Shown: positions 1 to 6,923 of the stretch, piece after piece
How the letters are laid out: the number at the start of each line of letters is the position of its first letter
Numbering within the stretch: position 1 is the first letter of the stretch
Assembly: GCF_001693415.1 (NCBI RefSeq)
Contig: NZ_MAKX01000042.1
Coordinates: 1-39,456, forward strand
DNA from: Tenacibaculum soleae
Lineage (GTDB): Bacteria > Bacteroidota > Bacteroidia > Flavobacteriales > Flavobacteriaceae
Length of the DNA stretch: 39,456 nt
Direction: 5' to 3'
Made by a program: the position numbers and the translations under genes
The notes under the pieces: model-generated
Seen by the model: the letters and a program-made list of their open reading frames with translations, nothing else
Databases searched by the model: none
What the model was told of the DNA's origin: nothing

Positions 1-161
1 CAAATGACAAAGAGGGAAAAAAAGGCAAAATAGTTTACAAAAGAGAAGTTGGTGAAACTAAAGAATATGAAACGGAATGGGTTGAAACTAAATTGACCCA
101 AAGAATTCTGGAATGGGATGGAAAAGAGATATTTCCAAAAATAGAAAACGAAGATGAATAA
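1..161 (+). CDS. C-terminal end of an unknown protein (partial, cassette gene)
   Basis: An open frame with codons starting at position 3 runs in from the left edge and stops at TAA 159-161, giving 52 visible residues. They are highly charged (many Lys and Glu) with a WVETKLTQRILEWDGKEIF segment and no motif I recognise. The stop lies 7 bp before the first attC-like site, the position expected for the gene of an integron cassette. The 5' part is outside the window, so no function can be given. The frame reading is firm; the biological identity is unknown. Confidence 0.55.
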   Translation, partial: NDKEGKKGKIVYKREVGETKEYETEWVETKLTQRILEWDGKEIFPKIENEDE

Positions 162-168
162 TAACGTT

Positions 169-301
169 TGCCAACAATGTATAACCGCAATTACGGCGGA
201 TTCGACTACGTCCGAATCCACTTGGAATTGCTAACGTCAGTGTCAAACCCAAAATTAACGCATATAAACCCGTAACTGACGGTTATACTAGACCGTTGGG
301 C
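169..301 (+). repeat. attC-like site A (133 bp)
   Basis: R'' is TGCCAAC (169-175) and R' is GTTGGGC (295-301), the latter a perfect match to the integron consensus GTTRRRY. Between them are the shared L''-type block (AACAATGTATAACCGCAATTAC) and its partial complement towards the right end. The 133-bp length matches sites B-E. It separates the partial gene at the left edge from the hydrolase cassette. The right-hand inverted arm is less regular than in sites C and D. Confidence 0.7.
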
Positions 302-306
302 ATAAT

Positions 307-1215
307 TTGAGGAAAACAGTATACATATTAACAATTTTATTTCTATTTAACTGTAAAACTTATACCAAAGAGGAAATAACTATTAATTCTGAATCTTATG
401 AATTAATAGTTCCTAAAAATCATCAAGAATTATTAATTCTATTTCCTGGTTTTGGAGAAAATAATGAAGGAGTTAAAAACGAATCAAATTTAATTAAAAG
501 TGTTTTAGATGAAAACATTTCCGTCTTAATTATTAAAACAAACAGAAATTTATTCCTGAATAAATTAGAAAAAGAAAAAACCGCAAAACTTCTTTGGGAA
601 ATAATAAAAGAAAATAACATTCATGGAAACGAAATTTATATTGGTGGATTTTCTGCTGGTGGAAATCTCGCTTTACAATTGGGAAAATATCTGACTTTTT
701 ATAAAAATGGAGAATTTAATCCAAAAGGAATTTTTATTGTGGATTCTCCAGTAGATTTAATACAATTATATAAAAACTGTAAACAGAAAGTTGAAAAAAA
801 TAATTCTGTTCTAATAAATGAATCTAGTTTCCTGTTAAATTATCTAAATCAAAAAATAGGAAAGCCTAAAGAAAATTTAGAAGAATATAAAATATTTTCA
901 CCATATTTAGATTCTTTAAAATATATTGAAAATGTTAAATTTAATGAAACAGAATTGGTGTTTTATACAGAACCAGCGTTGGAATTTAATAGAACTATTT
1001 ATAAAAGAGGTTTTGAGGAAACAAATAGTTTTCAATTAAAAAATTTACACAAAGAATTAAAAGAGAATGGTTTTAAAACATCATATATAGAAACCAAAAA
1101 TAAAGGTTACCGAAAAAATGGAAAAAGAAATCCACATTCTTGGTCAATAATAAATGAAAGAGAAATTTTAGAATGGATAAAGAAAAAAACTATGCCCAAC
1201 ACCGTGTATAATTAA
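307..1215 (+). CDS. Alpha/beta-hydrolase-fold lipoprotein (cassette gene)
   Basis: A 302-residue protein starting at TTG 307; an in-frame TAG at 289 and the lack of other start codons leave no better choice. The first 16 residues form a hydrophobic leader ending in LFLFNC, a plausible lipobox with Cys16, so the protein is probably membrane-anchored. An early LLILFPGFGENNEG segment resembles the oxyanion-hole strand of alpha/beta hydrolases. YIGGFSAGGNLAL carries the GxSxG nucleophile elbow (Ser near residue 116). A late NPHSW could supply the catalytic His; Asp may be in IVDSPVD. It resembles esterase or peptidase-like hydrolases, with unknown substrate. The reading frame begins 5 bp after R' of site A and its 3' end runs into R'' of site B, as is usual for cassette genes. 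Confidence 0.7.
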   Translation: MRKTVYILTILFLFNCKTYTKEEITINSESYELIVPKNHQELLILFPGFGENNEGVKNESNLIKSVLDENISVLIIKTNRNLFLNKLEKEKTAKLLWEIIKENNIHGNEIYIGGFSAGGNLALQLGKYLTFYKNGEFNPKGIFIVDSPVDLIQLYKNCKQKVEKNNSVLINESSFLLNYLNQKIGKPKENLEEYKIFSPYLDSLKYIENVKFNETELVFYTEPALEFNRTIYKRGFEETNSFQLKNLHKELKENGFKTSYIETKNKGYRKNGKRNPHSWSIINEREILEWIKKKTMPNTVYN

Positions 1216-1327
1216 TTGCGGCGGAATTTCCCTTTCGGAAATTCACGCGAATTAATTATCTTTCCGCATTGGCGGAAAGTGAATCGCAATTTTAATCGCA
1301 AACAAATCATGCACAAACACGTTATGT
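1194..1327 (+). repeat. attC-like site B (134 bp)
   Basis: R'' GCCCAAC (1194-1200) is the exact reverse complement of GTTGGGC at 295-301, the start of the same cassette. R' is GTTATGT (1321-1327). The inner arms GTGTATAATT and AATCATGCACA pair with G-T wobbles. Internal hairpins are visible, for example TTTCCGC/GCGGAAA at 1261-1277. The preceding gene terminates inside the site. Confidence 0.82.
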
Positions 1328-1360
1328 GTAAGCTGAGGAAAGATTCGAACTAAAAATAAA

Positions 1361-1876
1361 ATGACTGAACAATCAATAATAAAACAGATTGGAAAACCTG
1401 CCGAAATCGATTTACGAAAACCGAAAGCGATTGGAAGTACAGGATTTTATCTAAAGTCATTTAAAACGAAAAATTCAGAAACTGAAACTCTGAAAATTGA
1501 ATCGAAATGCAACTTTGAAAAACGAACTGGCGGAATTTTATTACGTGCGAACTATTCCAATAAATTAACTGCTATTCCTATTCCGAATGAAAACATTATT
1601 GGAATCTCACTCAAACGCGGAAAAGAAAGTATTAATCCATTTTTTTTATCACCAATGTGGATTTTATTAAAACTCGGAGTTTCTATATTAAAAGCTCGAT
1701 ATTTTAGATTTTGGCTTCACGAATATTCAATTGACCAAATGGAACTGAATATCGAAACGAATGAATATGAAATGGAATTCATTGCTAATGGATATTTATT
1801 TGAGCGACAATTAAGTTTCTTTGAGAATTTGAATTGCGGAAACAAATTAAAAACGGAAAGAAAAGCCAGCACATAA
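1361..1876 (+). CDS. Unknown 171-aa protein (cassette gene)
   Basis: ATG start 34 bp after R' of site B; its stop codon TAA (1874-1876) lies inside R'' of site C. The protein has no signal peptide. It has a short hydrophobic stretch around residues 103-117 (FFLSPMWILLKLGVSILKA), too weak to call a transmembrane helix with confidence, within an otherwise charged sequence of alternating polar and hydrophobic residues suggesting beta structure. I do not recognise a family. The codon use and placement between two attC sites support a real, mobile cassette gene. Confidence 0.55.
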   Translation: MTEQSIIKQIGKPAEIDLRKPKAIGSTGFYLKSFKTKNSETETLKIESKCNFEKRTGGILLRANYSNKLTAIPIPNENIIGISLKRGKESINPFFLSPMWILLKLGVSILKARYFRFWLHEYSIDQMELNIETNEYEMEFIANGYLFERQLSFFENLNCGNKLKTERKAST

Positions 1877-2003
1877 CAACGTGTAAAATTAATTGCTAGT
1901 TTCGGCTCACTTGGGAAATTCCTTCGGAATTTCGCCGTTCGTGATTAATCTAGTAAATTAGTTGCTTGAAATACGCAACTAATCTTACACAACAACGTTA
2001 GCA
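1871..2003 (+). repeat. attC-like site C (133 bp)
   Basis: R'' ACATAAC (1871-1877) is the exact reverse complement of GTTATGT at 1321-1327, which opens the same cassette, even though this sequence departs from the RYYYAAC consensus. R' is GTTAGCA (1997-2003). The inner arms GTGTAAAATTAATTGC and GCAACTAATCTTACAC pair over 16 positions with only two G-T wobbles, the best stem in the array. A central hairpin GAAATTCC/GGAATTTC lies between. Confidence 0.85.
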
Positions 2004-2082
2004 ACAAGCAAAAAAACACGTGAAAAACAAAAAAACCGTTCTGATTTTGAAAATTTTGTATATTTGAAAAAAGTTATAACAG

Positions 2083-2325
2083 ATGGACATTCAATCAAGA
2101 AAAATAGAATTTATGCAAGAGTTCCTTAAAATTCAAAGTGAGGAAGTTATTTCTAAGCTTGAAAATATATTGAGAAAAGGGAAGAGCAATGCTGAAAATA
2201 TTGATTTTAATCCAATGTCTATTGAGGAATTTAATTTGAGAATTGACAAATCAATGAACGATTCAGAAAACGGAAAACTAATTGAGGCTAGTGAATTAAA
2301 AGCCAAAATGGAACAATGGAGTTAA
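2083..2325 (+). CDS. Antitoxin of a type II toxin-antitoxin pair (cassette gene)
   Basis: An 80-residue acidic protein. The N-terminal helix MDIQSRKIEFMQEFLKIQSE is of the kind seen in Bacteroidetes antitoxins paired with RelE/ParE toxins, and the helical C-terminus ends in ELKAKMEQWS. It overlaps the next gene by 10 bp, so the two are translationally coupled. By analogy it should bind and neutralise the toxin and probably autoregulate the pair. The call rests mainly on size, order and the clear toxin downstream; the DNA-binding fold cannot be assigned by eye. Confidence 0.7.
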   Translation: MDIQSRKIEFMQEFLKIQSEEVISKLENILRKGKSNAENIDFNPMSIEEFNLRIDKSMNDSENGKLIEASELKAKMEQWS

Positions 2326-2633
2326 AAATATATTGGACTGAATTTTCCGAAAAAGAACTCGCTGAAATCTTCAAATATTATAATAGAAAAGTAAATTATC
2401 AAGTTGCTAAAAAAGTAGTTGACGGAATTTATAATGAAACTCTAAAATTAAAAACTCAACCAGAAATTGGGCAAATTGAAGAATTATTAAAAGGAAGAAA
2501 ACAAAAATTTAGATATTTAGTTTTTAAGAATTATAAAATTATTTATTGGATAAACTCCGCCAAAAATTGGGTTGAAATAAATGATGTATTTGACACTCGA
2601 CAAAATCCACCGAAAATTAAGCGAACGAAATAA
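2316..2633 (+). CDS. RelE/ParE-family toxin (cassette gene)
   Basis: A 105-residue basic protein with the family layout: N-terminal IYWTEFSEKELAEIFKYY, a central helix, then FRYLVFKNYKIIYWI and the C-terminal VEINDVFDTRQNPPK, which matches the usual VFxTRQNP ending of ParE/RelE toxins. Such toxins either cut ribosome-bound mRNA or poison gyrase, and which one cannot be told here. It overlaps its antitoxin gene and ends just before site D. Toxin-antitoxin pairs are typical stabilising cargo of cassette arrays. Confidence 0.85.
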   Translation: MELKIYWTEFSEKELAEIFKYYNRKVNYQVAKKVVDGIYNETLKLKTQPEIGQIEELLKGRKQKFRYLVFKNYKIIYWINSAKNWVEINDVFDTRQNPPKIKRTK

Positions 2634-2641
2634 TGCCAGAT

Positions 2642-2774
2642 TGCCAACAACGTGTATAGTTCATTACGGGGGATTTTCTTACAGAAAATCCTCGCACTTT
2701 CACTATCTTTGGTCTAAATTCGGAAAATTGCTGCGCTCTTTTCCGTAACGAAACCATACACAAGTACGTTGTGC
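2642..2774 (+). repeat. attC-like site D (133 bp)
   Basis: R'' TGCCAAC (2642-2648) complements GTTAGCA at the start of its cassette (1997-2003) with one difference. R' is GTTGTGC (2768-2774). The arms GTGTATAGTTCATTACGG and CCGTAACGAAACCATACAC pair almost completely, with one bulged base. A central hairpin GATTTTCT/AGAAAATC adds to the folded shape. Confidence 0.82.
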
Positions 2775-2849
2775 GTAATTAAAAAAAATCTTCATATCAA
2801 GAATATTTTGAACTATAATTCTTATTTTTGATTATAAATATTAAATGTG

Positions 2850-3071
2850 ATGAATATTCAAGCAGAAAAAATACAATTAGCTAAAATGCTTTTAGATACT
2901 CAAAATCCGAAAATAATTGAGTCTATTAAAAACATTTTTAAAAGGGAAAAAACAGTAGATTTTTGGACTGAATTATCGCTTGAACAAAGAGTTGAAATTG
3001 AAAAAGCATCAATAGAAATTGAAAACGGAGAAATGACCGATTATGATTCTTTTATGCAAAAACACAGATAA
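2850..3071 (+). CDS. Antitoxin of a second toxin-antitoxin pair (cassette gene)
   Basis: A 73-residue acidic protein beginning MNIQAEKIQLAKMLLDTQNP. This is the same helical opening as many Bacteroidetes antitoxins and similar in style to the one at 2083. An in-frame GTG at 2847 precedes the ATG; I chose the ATG. The middle segment FWTELSLEQRVEIEKASIEI and the C-terminal YDSFMQKHR are typical of antitoxins paired with ParE-like proteins. It ends directly before the toxin start, with no intervening base. Confidence 0.75.
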   Translation: MNIQAEKIQLAKMLLDTQNPKIIESIKNIFKREKTVDFWTELSLEQRVEIEKASIEIENGEMTDYDSFMQKHR

Positions 3072-3374
3072 ATGATTCGTAAAGTTGTTATTTCAAAAAC
3101 GACTGAGAAAAAATTAGATTCCCTTTTCAGCTATTTAGTTGAAAAATGGTCTGTTGAAGTAAAAAATGAATTCATTGAAAAGTTAGATTATTCAATTGAA
3201 CTTATCAGAAATCAACCTGAAATGTTTCCTGAATCTAAACAAGGAAAAAAATTAAGGAAATGTGTTGTAACAAAACAAACTACCTTATTTTATAGATTTA
3301 CATCTAAACAAATTAATGTAGTTACAATTTTTGACACAAGACAAAGCCCGAAAAAATTAAAGCAAGAAATCTAA
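3072..3374 (+). CDS. RelE/ParE-family toxin (cassette gene)
   Basis: A 100-residue protein with the ParE/RelE pattern: MIRKVVISKTTEKKLDSLF, a helical centre, LRKCVVTKQTTLFYRFTSK, then INVVTIFDTRQSPKKL at the end. It belongs to a different subgroup from the toxin at 2316, so the two pairs are not simple duplicates. It starts immediately after its antitoxin and ends 8 bp before site E. The cellular target is not visible from sequence. Confidence 0.85.
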   Translation: MIRKVVISKTTEKKLDSLFSYLVEKWSVEVKNEFIEKLDYSIELIRNQPEMFPESKQGKKLRKCVVTKQTTLFYRFTSKQINVVTIFDTRQSPKKLKQEI

Positions 3375-3382
3375 ATAACAAC

Positions 3383-3514
3383 GCACAACACGGTGTATAA
3401 TTAATGGCTAGTTCTCGCCTACTTACAAAAATCCTCGCGGATTTTCTATTCGGTTTTTATTTACTAAATTAGATGTTTAAACCACGCAACAAAGCATACA
3501 CAAACACGTTGGGT
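3383..3514 (+). repeat. attC-like site E (132 bp)
   Basis: R'' GCACAAC (3383-3389) is the exact reverse complement of GTTGTGC at 2768-2774, the start of the same cassette. R' is GTTGGGT (3508-3514). The inner arms share GTGTAT/ATACAC. The central part holds a hairpin AAATCC-TCGC-GGATTT. The next cassette is interrupted 20 bp later by an IS3-family element. Confidence 0.82.
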
Positions 3515-3580
3515 TTCATTAACAAAAAACAGCGTCCTGAAATAGGTTGACTAAAATTAAACATTTAATTATAGTCACTT

Positions 3581-4021
3581 ATGAAAACACAAAAAGAACA
3601 CTGGCAAAAAAAAAGCTACCAAAAAGTAACACTTGAACTCAAATTGTCTGTCGTTGACCAAATTCAAAACGGTCAAATTTCCACTAATTTCGCTTCTAAA
3701 AAATATGATGCTCCAAGAACAACAATTGGGTATTGGATCAAAAAATATAGTACTTTAGTCCAACAAAACACAGGTATGAGTAAATTAGATGAAATTAAAA
3801 AACTAAAGGAGCGTATTGAAGAACTAGAGTTTGTAAAAGACTTTCAGCAAGATGTTATTGCTGACATGGAAATCATTACGGGAGTAGATATGTCAAAAAA
3901 GTCATTACCCAAAACATTAGCAAAAGAGATACAACTAAAAAAGAAAAACCGTTTAAAAGAAAATGGTTCTATCAGTGTTTTGGGATTAGTAAACAAGCCT
4001 TCTACAAAAGAGAAAAAGTAA
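3581..4021 (+). CDS. IS3-family transposase OrfA (copy 1)
   Basis: A 146-residue protein. Residues 15-55 form a helix-turn-helix of transposase OrfA type (SVVDQIQNGQ, ASKKYDAPRTTIGYWIKKY), and a leucine-zipper-like helix follows (LDEIKKLKERIEELEFVKDF). The heptamer A-AAA-AAG at 3937-3943, in the reading phase, is a canonical -1 slippery site. From there the -1 frame is open through OrfB, so a fused OrfAB transposase can be made by programmed frameshifting. Confidence 0.88.
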   Translation: MKTQKEHWQKKSYQKVTLELKLSVVDQIQNGQISTNFASKKYDAPRTTIGYWIKKYSTLVQQNTGMSKLDEIKKLKERIEELEFVKDFQQDVIADMEIITGVDMSKKSLPKTLAKEIQLKKKNRLKENGSISVLGLVNKPSTKEKK

Positions 4022-4059
4022 AACAAAGTAAAGCTATAAACGACACTAAAATAATTACG

Positions 4060-4821
4060 ATGGTCAAAAAATATCGTAAAATAGTAAGCTCCAGAACTGG
4101 GGGTAAAAAACTCTATAAAGAACTTAAAAATCAATTAATTGAAATAGAAATTAAAATCGGTAGAGATAAGTTTTTTGATGTATTAAGACTGCATAATTTA
4201 CTCGTCCTTAAACTCAAAAACTACATAACTACCACAAACTCTAATCATCTATTTAAAAAATATAAAAACCTCATTCAAAACAAAATACCTACTAGACCCG
4301 AACAACTTTGGGTAAGTGATATTACATACATTAAAACAGAAAAAGGACACAACTATTTAGCTATTGTAACTGACACATATTCTAAGAAAATTATGGGATA
4401 TAAATTAGATGACCATATGAAGGTGTCACTCTGTAAAGATGCTTTAAAAAATAGAAAATATCCTTCCGAAAAGTTAATTCATCATTCTGATAGAGGGATG
4501 CAATACTGCTGTCCAGAATATACACAGTTTGCTGAAAAAAATGGAATAACAATGAGTATGACAGAGCAATATGACCCATATGAAAATGCTATTGCTGAGA
4601 GAATCAATAGAACTTTGAAATATGAATATGGCCTTAGAAACTGTCTTAAAAACACTATTATTGCTCAAAAATCAGCTAAACAAGCTGTATATATTTATAA
4701 CAATTTAAGAACACATTTTAGCTTAGATTTAAGAAAACCATCCGAAGTACATTTAAATCCAAACATCAAATACAAATCCTATCGAAAAAATAATGTAAAC
4801 TTGACTGAACTAACAATTTAA
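4060..4821 (+). CDS. IS3-family transposase OrfB, DDE integrase (copy 1)
   Basis: This is the catalytic part, read by -1 frameshifting from OrfA; the same frame is open back to about 3943. The rve-type core is clear: LWVSDITYIKT (first Asp), LIHHSDRGMQYC (second Asp) and ENAIAERINRTLKYEY (Glu). Compared with the copy at 38133 it lacks four residues (TIAI) after DAL, an in-frame 12-bp deletion in the catalytic domain. The element may therefore be weakly active or inactive. It is otherwise intact. Confidence 0.88.
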   Translation: MVKKYRKIVSSRTGGKKLYKELKNQLIEIEIKIGRDKFFDVLRLHNLLVLKLKNYITTTNSNHLFKKYKNLIQNKIPTRPEQLWVSDITYIKTEKGHNYLAIVTDTYSKKIMGYKLDDHMKVSLCKDALKNRKYPSEKLIHHSDRGMQYCCPEYTQFAEKNGITMSMTEQYDPYENAIAERINRTLKYEYGLRNCLKNTIIAQKSAKQAVYIYNNLRTHFSLDLRKPSEVHLNPNIKYKSYRKNNVNLTELTI

Positions 4822-4925
4822 AAACAAACTTAGTTCAAATTATTTTTTGCCTTTTAAACGGCTAAAAAAATAGTTTGAACGCTATAAATTAGCCTAAAAA
4901 AAGGTCAACCTATATCAGTATAATA

Positions 4926-4947
4926 CAATACCCTATATTGGGTATTG
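4926..4947. promoter_or_regulatory. Perfect inverted repeat upstream of the lipoprotein gene
   Basis: CAATACCC (4926-4933) and GGGTATTG (4940-4947) form a perfect 8-bp stem around a 6-nt AT loop. It lies 6 bp beyond the right end of IS copy 1 and 39 bp before the lipoprotein start. It may be an operator, or a hairpin ending IS transcription, although no T-run follows. Confidence 0.4.
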
Positions 4948-4986
4948 ATTTGTTTAATCATTTAAACTAATTTTGAAAAAAAATCT

Positions 4987-6739
4987 ATGGAAAAGTTAAT
5001 TACATTTTTGTCAATTATATTACTAATTGGCTGTTCGAAAGATGATAGTTCTACACCAACGGAACAAGTTATTACAGAACAATTTATTAATGGGGGGGAG
5101 AAATTAAAACATCACAGTTGGTTACTATTACAAATGACAATTTAACCTATGAACAATACACTGGTTATATTGAAAACAGTGAAGTAACAATTTTAAAAAC
5201 AAATGATTCTGAATATGTTTTTAAAGTTCCAAGTAATGTAGAATTGGGAGAACAAATTCTTAATATAACTAATTTACAAAATTTTAAAATAAAGTATTTA
5301 ATTACTGAAACAATCATCAATAGTACTCCAGATGAAACCCTATCTACATATTTTTCTAGTATCAACGACTATTTAACAACTACACAAGGGACGGCTAACT
5401 ACAACTACACTAATGCATTTATGACAAACTTAAATGATGTTTATGCAAATTCTTCAGAGGAAGATAAAATTTCAATGGCTAAATACTACAAAGCAAATAA
5501 AGCATTATTTGATGAAATTTTAACTACTGATTTTGCAAATAGAACGTCATCTAGTTTAACTGACTTAGGTCTTTTAACAAAATATGGTTTTGCTACACTT
5601 GCTTGTGGATTAACTACTGCAGCTGCAATTTTAGACCCCGAACCAACGACTAAATTAGTTTGTACTGGTATTGCAATAATTGCATGGAATAAAGCAGCAA
5701 ATTACAAAACTCAATTTGCTGAGAGAAATCTCAAAGTATTAGGAGTTATCATCGATGGAGTTGTAGGAAATAATAATATAAGTGGTCGTTCAGAAAATCA
5801 AGCTATAGAATTTACTACAAATCAGGAAATAACCTTATCGCTTGAAACAAATAATAGAGCAATTATAAATTCTGATGAAAACGACAATAATGGAAATATA
5901 TCGGAATATTTTTCAAAACACAATAAATTTAACACTATTATTGGAAAGCTAAACACTGTAATTCAGTTTTTAAACGATAATATTTTCTTTTCTAACATTA
6001 GCTTACTAAGCCAATATATTGTTAATAACACTAATCAAATTAGCAATATAACTGCTGACCAAGATTCTTTTAATAACTTAAATGTATCCCTCAGCAACAG
6101 CAACTTAATACTTAATAATATCTCATTTGAGAACGGAAACATTAAATTAACAGTCTCAATAATTGATGAATCTATTGTTACTGAATTTGTAGAAGCAGAA
6201 CTTAACTTTTCATTTAATGATGAATTTAATAATATTTCAGGTAGCTTGCCAATTAAAGTTAATAAAACACCAAACCCTTTTATAGGTAACTGGCAAGCAA
6301 TAAGTTTTAATGGCCAACCTTTTTCTGCGCCTTATAGTCAAAGTAACTATAATAGCCAGTGTGATGTATATCAAGCTTTTTATTATATTAATAATGGTAC
6401 TGCAACGATTACCGAACAAAACATCAATATTTTAATTAATAGATACTTAAATTTTTATATAATTCCATCAGCTGACAATGATGGTAACTTAATTTGTAGT
6501 TCAATTACTTTAACTTCGGATAGTCCTGAGAGTAATTATTTAAACTACGAAGATTCATATATATATATGATGGAAATAATGTCATAGAAAACATAGATGG
6601 TATTCATAACAATACAAATGGAGATACTTTTAACATTAGTCCAAATAGGATTACTTTAATTAATGAAAATGAATTTACTATATCAATACCTGGGCATTTT
6701 GGGAGTGATGTTGTTGTCATTTTATTTTCAAGGCAGTAA
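4987..6739 (+). pseudogene. Large lipoprotein gene with two simple-sequence frameshifts
   Basis: ATG 4987 opens MEKLITFLSIILLIGCSKDD, a clear lipoprotein signal with Cys16. The frame breaks at a run of seven G (5092-5098). With six G it would continue through NGGEIKTSQLVTITNDN into the long frame ending at 6587. That frame breaks at an (AT)6 tract (6557-6568); removing one AT unit restores reading (YDGNNVIENIDG) to TAA 6737-6739. The restored product is about 583 residues. It contains a hydrophobic stretch (LACGLTTAAAILD, VCTGIAIIAW) near the middle and a C-terminal part starting NPFIGNWQAISFNG that resembles a lipocalin-like or beta-rich domain. Three explanations remain: phase variation, decay, or sequencing errors in repeats. 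The function is unknown; a surface lipoprotein is likely. Confidence 0.65.
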
Positions 6740-6785
6740 CCGTTAGAATATAAAACAAATAATTAAATTTATCAAAATTAACGTT

Positions 6786-6916
6786 TGCTAACAACGTATA
6801 TAAAAAATAGCAGTTAAGAGCATAACTCAAGGTTTAGTTCTTTTCTGCTATCTTGTTTTTAAATTGAAAATTAGTACATATAAATCTGCTACTTTTCATA
6901 TACAAGATCGTAGCTG
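6786..6916 (+). repeat. Decayed attC-like site F (131 bp)
   Basis: R'' TGCTAAC (6786-6792) is followed by AACGTATATAAAA. The far end reads CATATACAAGATCGTAGCTG, where CGTAGC stands in place of CGTTAGC. The spacing from R'' to the degraded R' (6910-6916) is 131 bp, matching the intact sites. An internal hairpin ATAGCAG/CTGCTAT is present. The R'' does not complement the start of the cassette opened at 3508 (GTTGGGT), so at least one cassette boundary between them has been lost or mutated. Confidence 0.55.
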
Positions 6917-6923
6917 TTTATCC

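Larger units (their letters stand above)
3535..4920 (+). mobile_element. IS3-family insertion sequence, copy 1
   Basis: About 1.39 kb bounded by imperfect inverted ends: left TCCTGAAATAGGTTGAC (3535-3551) and right, read inwards on the other strand, TACTGATATAGGTTGAC (4920-4904). It carries two overlapping reading frames in the usual IS3 layout. The ends are approximate because no clear target duplication could be identified. It lies just inside a new cassette after site E. A related copy in the same orientation lies at about 37609-39010. Confidence 0.85.

Noticed and set aside
169..3514. Repeated palindromic blocks as a CRISPR array
   Set aside because: Repeats are about 133 bp, divergent, irregularly spaced and separated by genes. 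There are no short identical repeats with uniform spacers and no cas genes.
5118..6587. A complete gene starting at TTG 5118
   Set aside because: It would lack any signal sequence, while a perfect lipoprotein leader lies just upstream in another frame, separated only by a G7 run. One gene with a frameshift explains both.
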